Shown here: positions 45,176 to 56,110 of the stretch, in pieces
Layout: every line of letters starts with the position of its first letter
How positions within the stretch are numbered: the first letter of the stretch is position 1
DNA from: Mortierella sp. BCC40632
Lineage: Eukaryota > Mortierellomycota > Mortierellomycetes > Mortierellales > Mortierellaceae
DNA: 64,000 nt
Direction: 5' to 3'
Assembly (NCBI GenBank): GCA_011634665.1
Contig: WAEK01000019.1
Span: forward strand, 744,001 to 808,000
Translations under genes and position numbers: made by a program
The notes under the pieces: model-generated
Told to the model about the DNA's origin: nothing
The model's database searches: none
Seen by the model: only the letters and a program-made list of their open reading frames with translations

Positions 45176-46251
45176 TTATGCTTTCCCTTTTATGACTTGA
45201 ACCGCCAAGACGCCTCCATGTAACTTGTCCACACTCATCTCCTTCCAAACATATCCCCAACTCTCCAACCAATCAATAATCGCAGGTCGAAGCTTGGCCT
45301 TGGAATTGGCTGAATGATTGCCTGTTCCCGTCACCACATAAACCGTCCCCGTATACACCTCATGTTCCAACTTTTCCATAAACTCGTCCAAGAACACAAG
45401 TGACTCGTCCACATGAAGACCATGTAGATCAATCCAGGTCTCTCCTTTACCCCCATTCTTGATGATTCCTCCTTGGTTTCGAGAGTTGAATATCCGTTGA
45501 CTGGCTTCGCGATGAGTCGCCATCATCATGTCGTTGTATTCTCGACCCTGAGTGGAGAGTCGAGCGGCTGTGGCACCATCATTCCGCATATACGCCTGGG
45601 TAGCCATCTCAAAACATCGGTTACGAGCTTTACCATATTCAATGGCCTGGGCACGTGAGGCCAGATAAGCACTATTGAGTGTCGTTCCTGTCTCCAGCCA
45701 AGGAATCGAGGTCGGTGCCATCTGTAATTTGAATGCCTTTCGTTGTTCTTCCACCTCCTCACTCGCAGGTCGTCGAAGTGGTGTCAATGGTTTTGAGGCA
45801 GCAGCAGCAGCCGTTGCAGAATATGAGACTACGGGATTAGATCGAGTCGATAAAGTCAAGGTGGCCTTCTTTTCCAACTGGGTCGTCAAATCGTCTATTG
45901 AGGTGGTGTCATTGGTATTGTTGCCATTGGTTTTGACGCCCCAAGCTTTGTTACCCTTGTTGGTGGAGGTACTGGCTGCCAAGGATGGAAAGTCGAAATC
46001 GTCCATCACAGGAGGTTGTTGTTTGACGGGGGGTGCTGTTGACACGGCCACTTCACTTACACGAGTGGTATCCAGAGTGTGGTTGAACTCGCATAAATCC
46101 CCTTTGAGACATTGTCCTTTCAACCTAAGTGTTCCAACCATATTTTCAAAGGTAAAGAGGGAATTTGAAAACAAGAGTAAGGATGACTTGTTAGTCAGTC
46201 ATCGGGAGGAGGTCGCATTTAGAAATGGAACATATCTCACAAGCGAGTGTC

Positions 46252-46293
<42 letters not shown>

Positions 46294-47574
46294 TGAAGAG
46301 TATTACCAGAATTTGCAAACCATCGAGTCCAGATCGTGACTATACCAGCAGTCCTTCCGGAAGCAATTGCCCTGCAAAAAATGTCGACACGTCAAGGTTG
46401 AACGGATATCTCCCACAGGAACAAATTGAGCCAATGGGTCCTCCACAAGGTCCTTTCCCGTCATCAGAGCCAACAAGGCCTTGTCCATGTCGTAGCTCGC
46501 ATCAAGAAGGGCCTTTTCAATCTTTTGAGGGTCCAGATCCCGAAGAATATGCATCAACATTTCCAATGGGGTCATGTCCTGGTCAATATTCTCCTCTGGA
46601 TCATAGTAATACCCCGTTCCTGTCTCCATCCCATATTCTCCCATCTCTGCCTCGGAAGAATAAAATATGGGAGGCGGATACTGTTGGTACTGTGGATCCG
46701 TCCAATAGGGATATCCGCCATAGGTCGCTGGGTGAGATCCACTATTCAACATCTGTAGGTCGGAAGCATTAGGCGGAGCAAATGGATTGAATTCGTCGTC
46801 GTCAAAGGGGTCCTGGGTATCGCGGGGGTCTCCTTCCTCGTACGCTTCATACTCCCCATACTCCTCGTAATCTTCGTAATCCTCATATCCTTCATACCCC
46901 TCTGCTTCATCGTCCAAAGTCGGAAAACTGACGCCACGATGCCCATCTTCTCCTTCCTGAGCATTCTCGTTGTCGTCATTGTCGTCGTCTATCCTGGCCC
47001 AGGTTTCGACAGTACGAGGGGTTCCTTCTTTGTCTGCCAAGGCAGAGCCATTTGTTTCTAGTTCGTGATTCGTCCCTTTTCCTTGGTCCGGAGTAGCGCC
47101 TTCGGAAGGTCGAATAGTCGAAAAGGCTTGTGGTTTTGGTTTGGGGCGTCTCACTGGATAGAGCGGTGCTTCGGCCCAGTAGAGGCCACCACGAGCATAC
47201 TGGGCAAAAAGGTCGGCTACCGCATCCTGAAGGTTCACGTTCTCCTATGAGAGTGTTTTTATGGTAAAGAAGGTCGGATTAGTGGGAACGCTCCTTGACC
47301 GGTAAGAAACAGGAGAAGGAGAAGGAGAAGAAGAAAAAAAAAAAGAAATAAAAAAATAAAGAAAGAGTCCAAAAGGGGGAATGTACTCGCTAGATGGCCC
47401 AGGCTGAGGCAAGAGTCATCCTACCGCTGTACAGTTTGTTTCGAGCTGCTCGTAAATGGATGCGGTCTTGGCCTCTTCGCTCAGTGACTGGTCGTGGAGG
47501 ACATGGGTGATGTAGGGTTCGAATGTAGGCTCCAGGCCCAATGATGCCAGAAAGTTGGATATCCAGGTGGCCAT
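45176..47574 (-). CDS. CUE-like / CCCH zinc finger / SMR domain protein
   Basis: Likely RNA-acting protein. Three exons: 47574-47425, 47244-46307, 46124-45176; 678 aa. After an N-terminal helical region (ATWISNFLASLGLEP) and an acidic YEDYEE stretch, residues about 260-300 form a CUE/UBA-like helix set (LDPQKIEKALLDASYDMDKA). Two CCCH fingers follow, CRHFLQGNCFRKDCWYSH and CKFWLKGQCLKGDLCEFNH; the second is split by intron 2 and restored exactly. The C-terminal SMR domain shows WIDLHGLHVDESLVFLDEF and VTGTGNHS. CUE plus SMR is the layout of yeast Cue2 and human N4BP2, nucleases linked to cleavage of mRNA at collided ribosomes; the CCCH pair is an additional feature. A role in no-go decay is inference. 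Confidence 0.88.
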
Positions 47575-47995
47575 TTCTCTCCTGAGTGAAGCCAGGCCCT
47601 GATGCTCGTCTGTTCTCTGGGATGAAGGAGGAGGAAGGGTTCTGCGAATGGAATATCGATGTTAATGTAGAAAAGGGATCGAATAGTTCCAAGAAAGGAG
47701 AAAGAGAGAGTGAGAGAGAGAAACTTTTGGCTCCACGGATGGTCCGACGCCCGAAGGATGTCGCAGCAACTCACTTAGGTCAGCAATAACCGTAGTAGAG
47801 TGTGGCTTGTCATTGGGAGACACACAGAGAAAGAGAGAAGGGGGTACTACTCTATTCACTCCTGTTGCTCTTTCTCTCTCTCTCGCTGAGCTTATTCAAA
47901 AGGTTTCCTCTACTCTTGAGGAATCGTCTCTTCCTTCCTTCGAGGCCAACTTCATTGTCGTTCACCTTCAACCTCGACATTTGAACAGGAGAGAA
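47575..47995. promoter_or_regulatory. Divergent promoter region, SMR protein / ASNSD1
   Basis: 421 bp between start codons. CT and GA tracts at 47700-47725 and 47868-47885. No TATA box seen. Confidence 0.45.
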
Positions 47996-49309
47996 ATGTG
48001 CGGCATCCTCTTTGCCATTCAGGACCAGCACTCCGCTGCCCATGCTCAGTTTCCCAAAACTTGGACCACCCTCCAAGACCTCAACTCTCGACGAGGCAAG
48101 ACGTCAGCTACCAGAAGGATTTGATCCGCATCCCTCTTTTATATCCTTGTCCTTCCCAATACCAACTCAAACAGCCCTTTGGCTCTCTAACCCTCCTAAT
48201 CCGCCTTTCCCTATGACACCTCTCCCCTTCTTCTAGGACCGAGCGCCCAGGCATCCCACCACCTTTCGATCCAACCCAACTCCAATGAGCCAGAGAATTC
48301 GGCCTCCACTCTGGACTTGACCTTTTACGGAGCTGTGCTTCATCTTCGAGGAGATCAAGTGACACGACAGCCTCATGTTGGACCTTCAGGAAGCGTCCTT
48401 ATCTGGAATGGCGAGATCTTTGACGGGATCTTTGTAGATCATCACCAGAACGATGGTCAGGTCCTCATGGATCTCCTCGAGTCGATCGCCAACCATCCAC
48501 AACAGGAAAGAGATGGAGCACATACACGATCATTCTTGGAAATCATGTCCAAGATTGAAGGTCCCTATGCTTTCGTGTATTACCATGTAGGGTCTCTTGC
48601 CTTTCTCGAAGCACACATTTATGATCGTACTGATGTTCGATCAGTCATCATTGAATGCAAACAGCGACCCTAACCTGCTACTCTATAGGCTCTATCCCAG
48701 ACTGTGTATTTTGGAAGAGATTGCTTGGGACGTCGATCGCTTCTTTGGCATCCCCCATCGACCAAAGATCAGGGCGTGGCTCTACCCTTTCTTTTGACCT
48801 CTGTAGGCTACAGCAGTTATCAAACAGATCTATTGCCATTGGATGAAGTGCCTGCGGACGGGATCTATGCCTTTTCCTGTAAGGAGAATACCAATCGACC
48901 TATCCTGCGGTATCCTTGGATCCAGAAGGGATCCACTCCTCCACAAGGCACACTAGCCATGGTAAATTCTCAAACGATAAACAAAATCTCGGACTTTCTT
49001 TTCTTTTCTCTTGTTGTCAAGACTCTGAATTTTTATACGGATATTCAATGGAATATAGGAGCTACCCTTTGGTCGAGTCAACCATGTGGTCCCAAGCGAT
49101 GATCAGCTTTCGACGCCCTTTGACGACGCACTTCAGTTCGACAAGGCTCATCCAGAGGTTGTGCCGCCAATGACGGCAGATATGGAGGCAGCCGTCTCGG
49201 GTATGATTCAAGTCCTTGGAGACTCTGTCCGGAGAAGAGTCCAAGATATCCCCATGACCAGGTGCGGCACCTCTCTCCATTTCTCCCAACGACTTTTTAT
49301 GGTGGTCTT

Positions 49310-49354
<45 letters not shown>

Positions 49355-50843
49355 GCAACAGTTTCATGAATGCTAACGACTTTTATTATTAATATTATTA
49401 TTTCCGGAAACCTTGAACCTTTTTCCAAAGATCACGCCATGATGCACGCGTAGGGATCTTGTTCTCTGGAGGACTTGATTGTCTCACTCTTGCAGCATTG
49501 GCAGATCGATTCCTACCCGAAGGAGAAGCCATTGATCTACTCAACGTCGGGTTCGAGAACCCACGAGTCCAAAAGGCCAAAGCTGCTGAAATTGCCTCCA
49601 TCAAAAAGTCGAATCAAAAGAAGTCATCCAAGAAATCGGATCTTCTTCAAGGAAATGACTCTACCCAATCTTCAGAACTGTCAACGCAAGCACAACAAAG
49701 TGCGAATGGGTCCTCCTCCTCCTCCTCCTCCTCCTCCTCCTCCTCCTCTTCTTCTTCTTCTTCTTCAACAACGAAGACAAGTGTTGATTCTACTAAATAC
49801 AATGTACCAGATCGGATAACGGGGTTGGAGAGTTTACAAGAGTTGAAACGGATCGCACCAAACCGACCATGGAACTTTGTCGAGGTCAATGTTCCATTTG
49901 AGGAGGCCATGGCCAAACGATCCGATATCTTGGAACGGATAGCTCCTCTCGAGACAGTGATGGACCTGGTAAGTGGTGGTAAAAAAGAAGAAAAAAAAAT
50001 GGTAGTGATAACAGAGACCTTTGTATAGCCACTTTTGAGGAGAGGGGAGGGCGGGATGAGGACGGTGTGCCCTTTTGAACCAACCCAGCTCGTTCACCTT
50101 TCCTTCTTTCGAGACTTGAAATGCTAAGAAGAAGAAGGAGAAGAAAGATATTGATATTCCCACGGGTTCGTTTGATTAGAGTATTGCTATGGCGTTTTGG
50201 TTTGCGTCAAGAGGAATCGGGTCGATTCAAACGGATCAAGGTGAAAGGATCCCATATACCAGCCAAGCCAAAGTTCTTCTTTCAGGACTTGGGGCGGATG
50301 AACAATTGGGAGGCTATTCACGCCATAAGGAACAATTTCATCAAACGCAATGGGAGGGATTGATCAAGGAACTTCAATTGGATCTGGATAGGATATCTAC
50401 TCGAAATCTTGGTAAGTACCTTTTTTTTTTTTTTTTTTTTTTTCTTTTTTCTCCTCTCATTCTCTGACTCTCTTCTCTCTGGTCCCTCCTCCTCCTCTCT
50501 ATCTCTTTTTACCGTGATGAATCAAATCTGAAAAAAAAAAAAAAAAGGACGAGATGACCGGATCATCTCTGACCATGGCAAAGAAGCACGTTACCCTTTC
50601 CTTTGTACAGACGTTGTTCAATACCTCTGTCAACTTCGAGTGGATCTCAAGGTTGATCTTCGTTATCCACGTGGTGTAGGAGAAAAAATATTGTTACGAC
50701 ATGTTGCTAGAGCGCTAGGTTTTCAAAGAGCAAGTACTCATTGGAAACGAGCTGTTCAGTTTGGAGCCAAGACCGCCAAGATGACTGAAAGTGGTCGATC
50801 CGAGATTGGACAGCAGGTCGTGAACAGAGATCAAGAGTCTTAA
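47996..50843 (+). CDS. ASNSD1: Asparagine synthetase domain-containing protein (ASNSD1-like)
   Basis: Glutamine-hydrolase plus asparagine-synthetase-like protein conserved from yeast to man; biochemical role unproven. Seven exons: 47996-48095, 48237-48586, 48689-48961, 49059-49261, 49431-49968, 50180-50411, 50548-50843; 663 aa. The Ntn-type glutaminase domain begins MCGILFA with the nucleophile Cys2 and continues LRGDQVTRQPHVGPSGSVLI, WNGEIFDG and YFGRDCLGRRSLLWH. The synthetase half has the PP-loop ILFSGGLDCLTLAALADRF, VPDRITGLESLQEL, AFWFASRGIG, LSGLGADEQLGGYSRH and GRDDRIISDHGKEARYPFL. A serine run of about 18 residues, coded by a TCC/TCT microsatellite (49711-49768), sits between PP-loop and core. 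Intron 1 starts with GC; intron 4 holds a 46-bp T-A palindrome. Confidence 0.92.
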
Positions 50844-51002
50844 AAAAAAGGGGGGGAGGGAGGGGAGGGGGAGAGAGAGTCCGTGCATCCACGTTTTTAC
50901 AATTAGAAAAAAAAATGTATAAAGAAGAAAAAAATGACACGAATAGATTGGCGTCAAGTTTAACGTTTCGGATCCAATGTTTAGAGTATTGATTACACAC
51001 AA

Positions 51003-51064
<62 letters not shown>

Positions 51065-51334
51065 AGAGAGAGAGAGAGATGCTGTATTATGAATATGCTG
51101 ATGAATGCAAAGAGGGAGAGAGAGAGAGAGAGAGAGAAAAGAAGAGAGAGAGGTCTGGACAATGAATGCTAATCTTGTTTCTTTCTTTCATCTTTAGTGG
51201 ATAGCTTTAAAAGAAGAAGAAAAAGTCGCCTGGATTCAAGAATACCCGCCAGTGGCCTTTCTCTCCTGATTACTGAACATCAGGAAAGAGCTCATGGCTG
51301 CTGTTGTGGCGGAGGCGGTGGTCCCATATTCCAA
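50844..51334. other. Convergent 3' spacer (ASNSD1 / CCCH protein)
   Basis: 491 bp. It contains the longest homopolymer in the window, poly(A) of 58 bases at 51004-51061, directly followed by a GA tract. No gene. Confidence 0.7.
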
Positions 51335-53003
51335 TCATGCATACCAAGATTTGATGCTGCCGTCGGCATAAAGTCCGCAGAAAGAGGGGGGGTGAGGATG
51401 AGGATGAGGATGAGGATGAGGATGAGGATGAGGATGAGGATGAGGATGAGGTTGAGAATGGAGTTGAGAATGAAGGTGAGGATGAGGCTGAGGAGGATGA
51501 GGTTGAGGAGGATGGGGTTGAGAATGAGGTTGAGGCCTTATTTTCCGACTTTGAGACAGTTTCTCTCGTTGTTCTTCCGTGATGGGTTTATGTCCAAACC
51601 GACAGAGTTCGCCATTCAAACATCGTCCTGTCAAGTGATAGTACGCGCAAGGTTCCTCCGAAAGGTCGTGCGAGAATGGACAAGCGTCGCCCTTGACACA
51701 GGATCCTTGTTTGACAAACATGCACACACCACGCTGCTTCCTCCTTTCTTCTTCTTCAGCCTTGAATGCTACTAGCTGTTCTGCGTCCATATTTGGCATT
51801 TCGTGTTTGAATGTGCATTGTTCGCCCTATATGGATTTGTTATTAAAACGGAAAAAAAATGGAGATAGATCAGATAACTTGGTTAGAGCGCAGGTTCTCA
51901 TCAAATGGATAAAAATAAAAGGTGGTGAATTCTGCTAAACACACGTCGACAAGTTATCTCCAATCAAGTCTTTGGTACTCCATTCTCTTTCTCCCTCTCA
52001 CCTTTGGACAGAATCCCTGGACGAAATAGTTGCAAATCTTGCGCGGAACAAATACGCGAGGTTGTTGTTGTCGTCGTTGCTGATTCTGATCTTGATCCTG
52101 ACTTTGTTGCCGTTGCTGTTGCTGTTGCTGTTGTCGTTGCTGCTGCTGCTGCTGCTGAGCCGGCTCCTGCCCAGAGACAGCACCTCCTGGCATTGACAAC
52201 TTTTTAAACTGTTTTTGCTGTTCCTTCATCAGCTGTTGTTGCTGTTTCTTGAGATCCTTTTGAAGTTCCTGGTTGGTGATCTCGACATGTTTTAACAAGA
52301 GCGAAGAAAAGTCATCATCATCTACTGTGGCGGCACCCACGAGTTCGGGCTGAGCATCCAAAGAATGGATATGTTTTTGGGATGGGTTTCGCTAATGAAA
52401 AAGAAAAAAAAAAAAGAAAAGAAAGAAGAGGTTAGTGTTTAGTAAAAGAAAAAAAGATCGATCTGGATAGAAATCACTTGACAGCCGCCTCCTTTTCTCT
52501 CAGACACTCCAAACAAACAAAAAAAAAGAGCACATACCTGGAAACTAGGCTTGTGCTTCTTGTTCTTGGGCTGAGCTGTCGATCCTGTCTTTGATGAATT
52601 GGAGGTTGCAGCACCGGTTGACTGGCCGTGACCTTTGCCCTTGCCTTGAGGTTGAGTCTGACCCTGTGTACCATTAGCAGCAGCAGCAGCACCGGCACCA
52701 CCCGCTTTCTTGTTCTTGTTCTTGTCTTTTCGTTTCCGTTTTGATCCAGATCCACCTCCAGATCCTGGTACAGCGTTCCCTCCTTGGTCCAACCCAAGAC
52801 TGGGGATGGAGACAGGTGGCGCGGCAAATACCGCCTGAGCGGCCGCGGCCACGTCCGAAGGGATGCCTACACTGACCAAGTGTTCTGTTGGATTAATTTT
52901 TTTCTTTGCCTGTGGAGCAGGAGCATTTGTGGTGGGTGCAGGTTTGGAAGCAGATCCAGACTGCTTTTGTTGTTGTTGTTGCTGCTGTTGCTGCTGCTGC
53001 TGC

Positions 53004-53034
<31 letters not shown>

Positions 53035-53182
53035 CCTGGGAGGGGGCAGAGACTCCAGGAAGGGGTCGGACCCGCCGAAACTTTTTAGGACCATTTCCCG
53101 CAGCGACATTGACATCGAGCGTAGGTAGGACCTGTGAAATGAGTGAGTCCAGCGACAACTTGGCCCCTTGTGCTTCATCCAT
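51335..53182 (-). CDS. PolyQ CCCH zinc-finger protein, ZC3H4/6/8-like
   Basis: Three exons: 53182-52538, 52391-52002, 51826-51335; 508 aa. Three C-terminal CCCH fingers: CNYFVQGFCPKGEQCTFKH (split by intron 2 and restored), CMFVKQGSCVKGDACPFSH and CAYYHLTGRCLNGELCRFGH. The third, followed by KPITEEQREKL, resembles the last finger of the ZC3H4/6/8 group, where ZC3H4 restrains non-coding transcription; that function is only inferred here. Exon 1 has a polyglutamine tract coded at 52968-53034 and a basic KRKRKDKNKNKK stretch likely to serve nuclear import. Exon 2 has further glutamine runs. The C-terminus has a His-Pro dipeptide repeat coded by a GATGAG hexamer repeat (51394-51451). Low-complexity lengths are probably unstable between strains. 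Confidence 0.85.
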
Positions 53183-54327
53183 GACCAACAGCAAAGCGCA
53201 GGAAGGAAGGGGATCAAGTAGGAATGGAACAGAGAGCACAATGTTGGAATGGAGAGAGTGTGTGTGTCTTTTTTTTTTTTGAGTGACTGCCTTCTTTACT
53301 TTGACTTCTACAACGTTTTTTCTTTCCAAGAGAGAGAGCGAGAAGAGAGAGCGAGAGAGAGTGGCCTTGAGTCTCTCTTACAGATAATTTTCTCTCTCCC
53401 TCTGATCGCCTTCTCTCCTGTGCTCCTTTCTCTTTCTTCCTCTCCACAGTCTCTACCCCCTTCGCCATAAATCATTTTGCACTTTGATGAATAAGTGGCC
53501 CACACGTGGGGGCAAACACGTTTCGGGGGGTCTTTAGAAACCTTTAATGCTGTGAGTGTGCCTGCATATGTGAATGTGAATGTGTGTTTGTGTCCTCCTC
53601 TTCAGTAGCAAACGATCTCTTTTCTCCTTGAAGAACCTTTGTTCATGTTCTTGTCCACACACACACACACCTCTTCAGGCTGCGATCAGTGGAAAATTGA
53701 GTTAACGAGCATGCTTTTCTCTCTCTCTCTCTCTCTCGTTCATGACTCTTCTATTTCCCTCCACTGGTTTTGTTCCTTGAACGGATAAAAAAGAAAAAGG
53801 GTCAACCTATAACCCCATCGGCCACATCATTGAGTTTGAGATAGACTGTCTCTCTCTCTCTCTCTCTGTGAGTCAATGCAAGTTTGACGAACAGACGACC
53901 TCACGTGGTGGTTGCTCTTGAGTTGTTCCTGAGGCAACCTTTTTTTTATCTATCCCTTTTCTGCATTCTCCCTATTCTTCTTTTTGGATCTACGACCGAC
54001 AGATCATCAGAGGCAAAAAAAAAAGAAAAAAAAAAAAAAGTCCGAATGCGATGATGGAAAGACGAAAAGGGTTCCTATGCGTGGTTTTTTTTTTTTTTTT
54101 TTTTTCTTACAAAGAATCAACTGGGGACCGATGTTAGTGTCTATGAAGAAATACTACCGAGACACGCTTGGATCATTGTGTGATCCAATGTGCTCAGAGA
54201 CATAAGGGTGCTCTTCTTCTCACGCACTACTGCCAAGATAAAAACGCCAAGGGCTTTCCCCCTCTCCCCCCCTCCTCCTTCCCAATTGTACAAGAGCTTG
54301 TGTGAGCAAGAGACAGAAAGAGAGAGA

Positions 54328-54370
<43 letters not shown>

Positions 54371-54796
54371 AAGGAGAGTGGGTAAAAAGAATGATCAGCA
54401 GAGATAAGACGCGACCCGTAGCTCGTAGGTAAAAAAAAAAAAAAGAGGAAATGACGCGCCACGCGTTCGGGCCGATGCTACCCAAAAAAGTTATGTACCC
54501 AATGATTGACGATTTGTAAACAGCATTAACACAAAAGAAAAAAAAAGTCCCACGTTGTGTGTCTGTGTGTTAGTAGTCCATCCTATTCTGGTGAGCTGCG
54601 TTCCTCTCAATTCTTGACGTTAGATATAATCTAGCCCAGTAAGGTGCGAGGCAGATAGGCAGTTGGGTCACTATAATTAAAAGAAAGAAAGAAAGAAAGG
54701 CAATGCTCGCGAAAGCAGGATAGAGAAGTATGATCGGTCAACATTGCTCGGAATTGTGGATCCAGATGTGGATCTAGAAGGAAAAGAGAGAGAAAA

Positions 54797-54881
<85 letters not shown>

Positions 54882-55547
54882 GACATGGGCGCCGACCATG
54901 GATCAGGTGCATCGGACTTTTAGTCAGCGGAGGGTGGTCCATCCAGTTCGATCGCCGTAAAGAGAGAGAGAGAGAGAGAGGAAAGAGGTGGTTATTTATG
55001 ACATTATTTATTCGATCGCGGTTTAGGAAAAAGTGGAGCTGGAGCTGGTAGGTGACCTAGACGACTAGCATGTGAGAGAAGAGCGATCGAAGGTGAGAGC
55101 GAGAGAATGAGAGAATAAGAGAGAAAGGGAGGCAGAGAGAGAGAGATAAAAAGAGAAAGACAGAGACAAGAGCAGAGCAAACCCACAATTGTTGTCTAAA
55201 TAGGTCATTTCGCATGACATATCTCATTTATCCCACCTCTCGGACCACACATAGTACACACACTCTCCTCTAACCCATTCCATTTGCACCGGATACCCTC
55301 TCGGTCACTTCTGCGTTCATGGCCTGAGGAGGTCAATGCCCCTTTGGTCGATCGCCCAAATATATTGCTGTGCCCCACAGACTGCTCGGCCAACGAGAGG
55401 GAGGGAGGGAGAGAGAAAGAGACACAGACAGGGTCAGGGACAAAAGAAGGATGTGGATGATGAAGGATTAGAGAAAGTTGGATGGAATGGATGAGGGATG
55501 GATGAATTTCATGGATGTGTGTGTGTGTGAGCGAGAGCAAGAGAGAT

Positions 55548-55580
<33 letters not shown>

Positions 55581-56110
55581 TGTCTCTATTTCAGAGAGAC
55601 AGAGAGAAACAGATCTTTTTTGGGGTTGGGCGGGAGGAGAAGGAGCCTCTTCTCTCCTTCTCTCTTCCTCTCTCTGGCCAACAGGCGAATCCATCTCTCT
55701 GCCCCAAACGCACTCTCTCTCTCTCTCTTGCTCTCTGGTGTCTGTGTGTTTCTCAGAGAGAGAGAGAGAGAGAGAGAAAGAGAGTGAGTGAGTGAGTAGG
55801 TGAGAGCAACAGACCTCTCTTTCTCTTCTCTCTCTCTCTCTCTCAACTCTCCTCCTCACCATCGATTTGGCCAGGCTGCCATCAGCTCTGTCATGTCAAA
55901 GGGTCGTCCTTTTATATAAAAAACTCTCCCTTTTTCTTTTTTTCTCCGTTCTCGACTCTTCTCGCCATCTCCTTGTCCTTCGGTGGGGAGATCGGTCTTT
56001 GCTACTGCATCTCATTACTCCCGCCACCTGATCCCTTTAGACCACAACCTGATACCTACCTCGTCCTTTTTTTTCTCCCCCTCCCTTCATTATTATTATT
56101 ATTCTCCTAG
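53183..56110. other. 2.9-kb microsatellite-rich intergenic region
   Basis: Divergent spacer. GA/CT tracts at 53720-53740, 54330-54367, 54817-54878, 55550-55580 and 55755-55778; poly(A)/poly(T) at 54017-54040 and 54087-54105. A TATATAAA box lies at 55913-55920, 190 bp ahead of the acyltransferase coding region. Short frames here are microsatellite translations. No gene recognised. Confidence 0.6.
55913..55920 (+). promoter_or_regulatory. TATA-box candidate for the LPA acyltransferase
   Basis: TATATAAA followed by more A, in a pyrimidine-rich upstream region about 190 bp before the first recognisable coding base. Position fits a core promoter, but no transcript start is known. Confidence 0.45.

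Noticed and set aside
51391..51451. CRISPR-like array suggested by the regular GATGAG repeats
   Set aside because: Simple hexanucleotide repeat without spacers, inside a coding exon.
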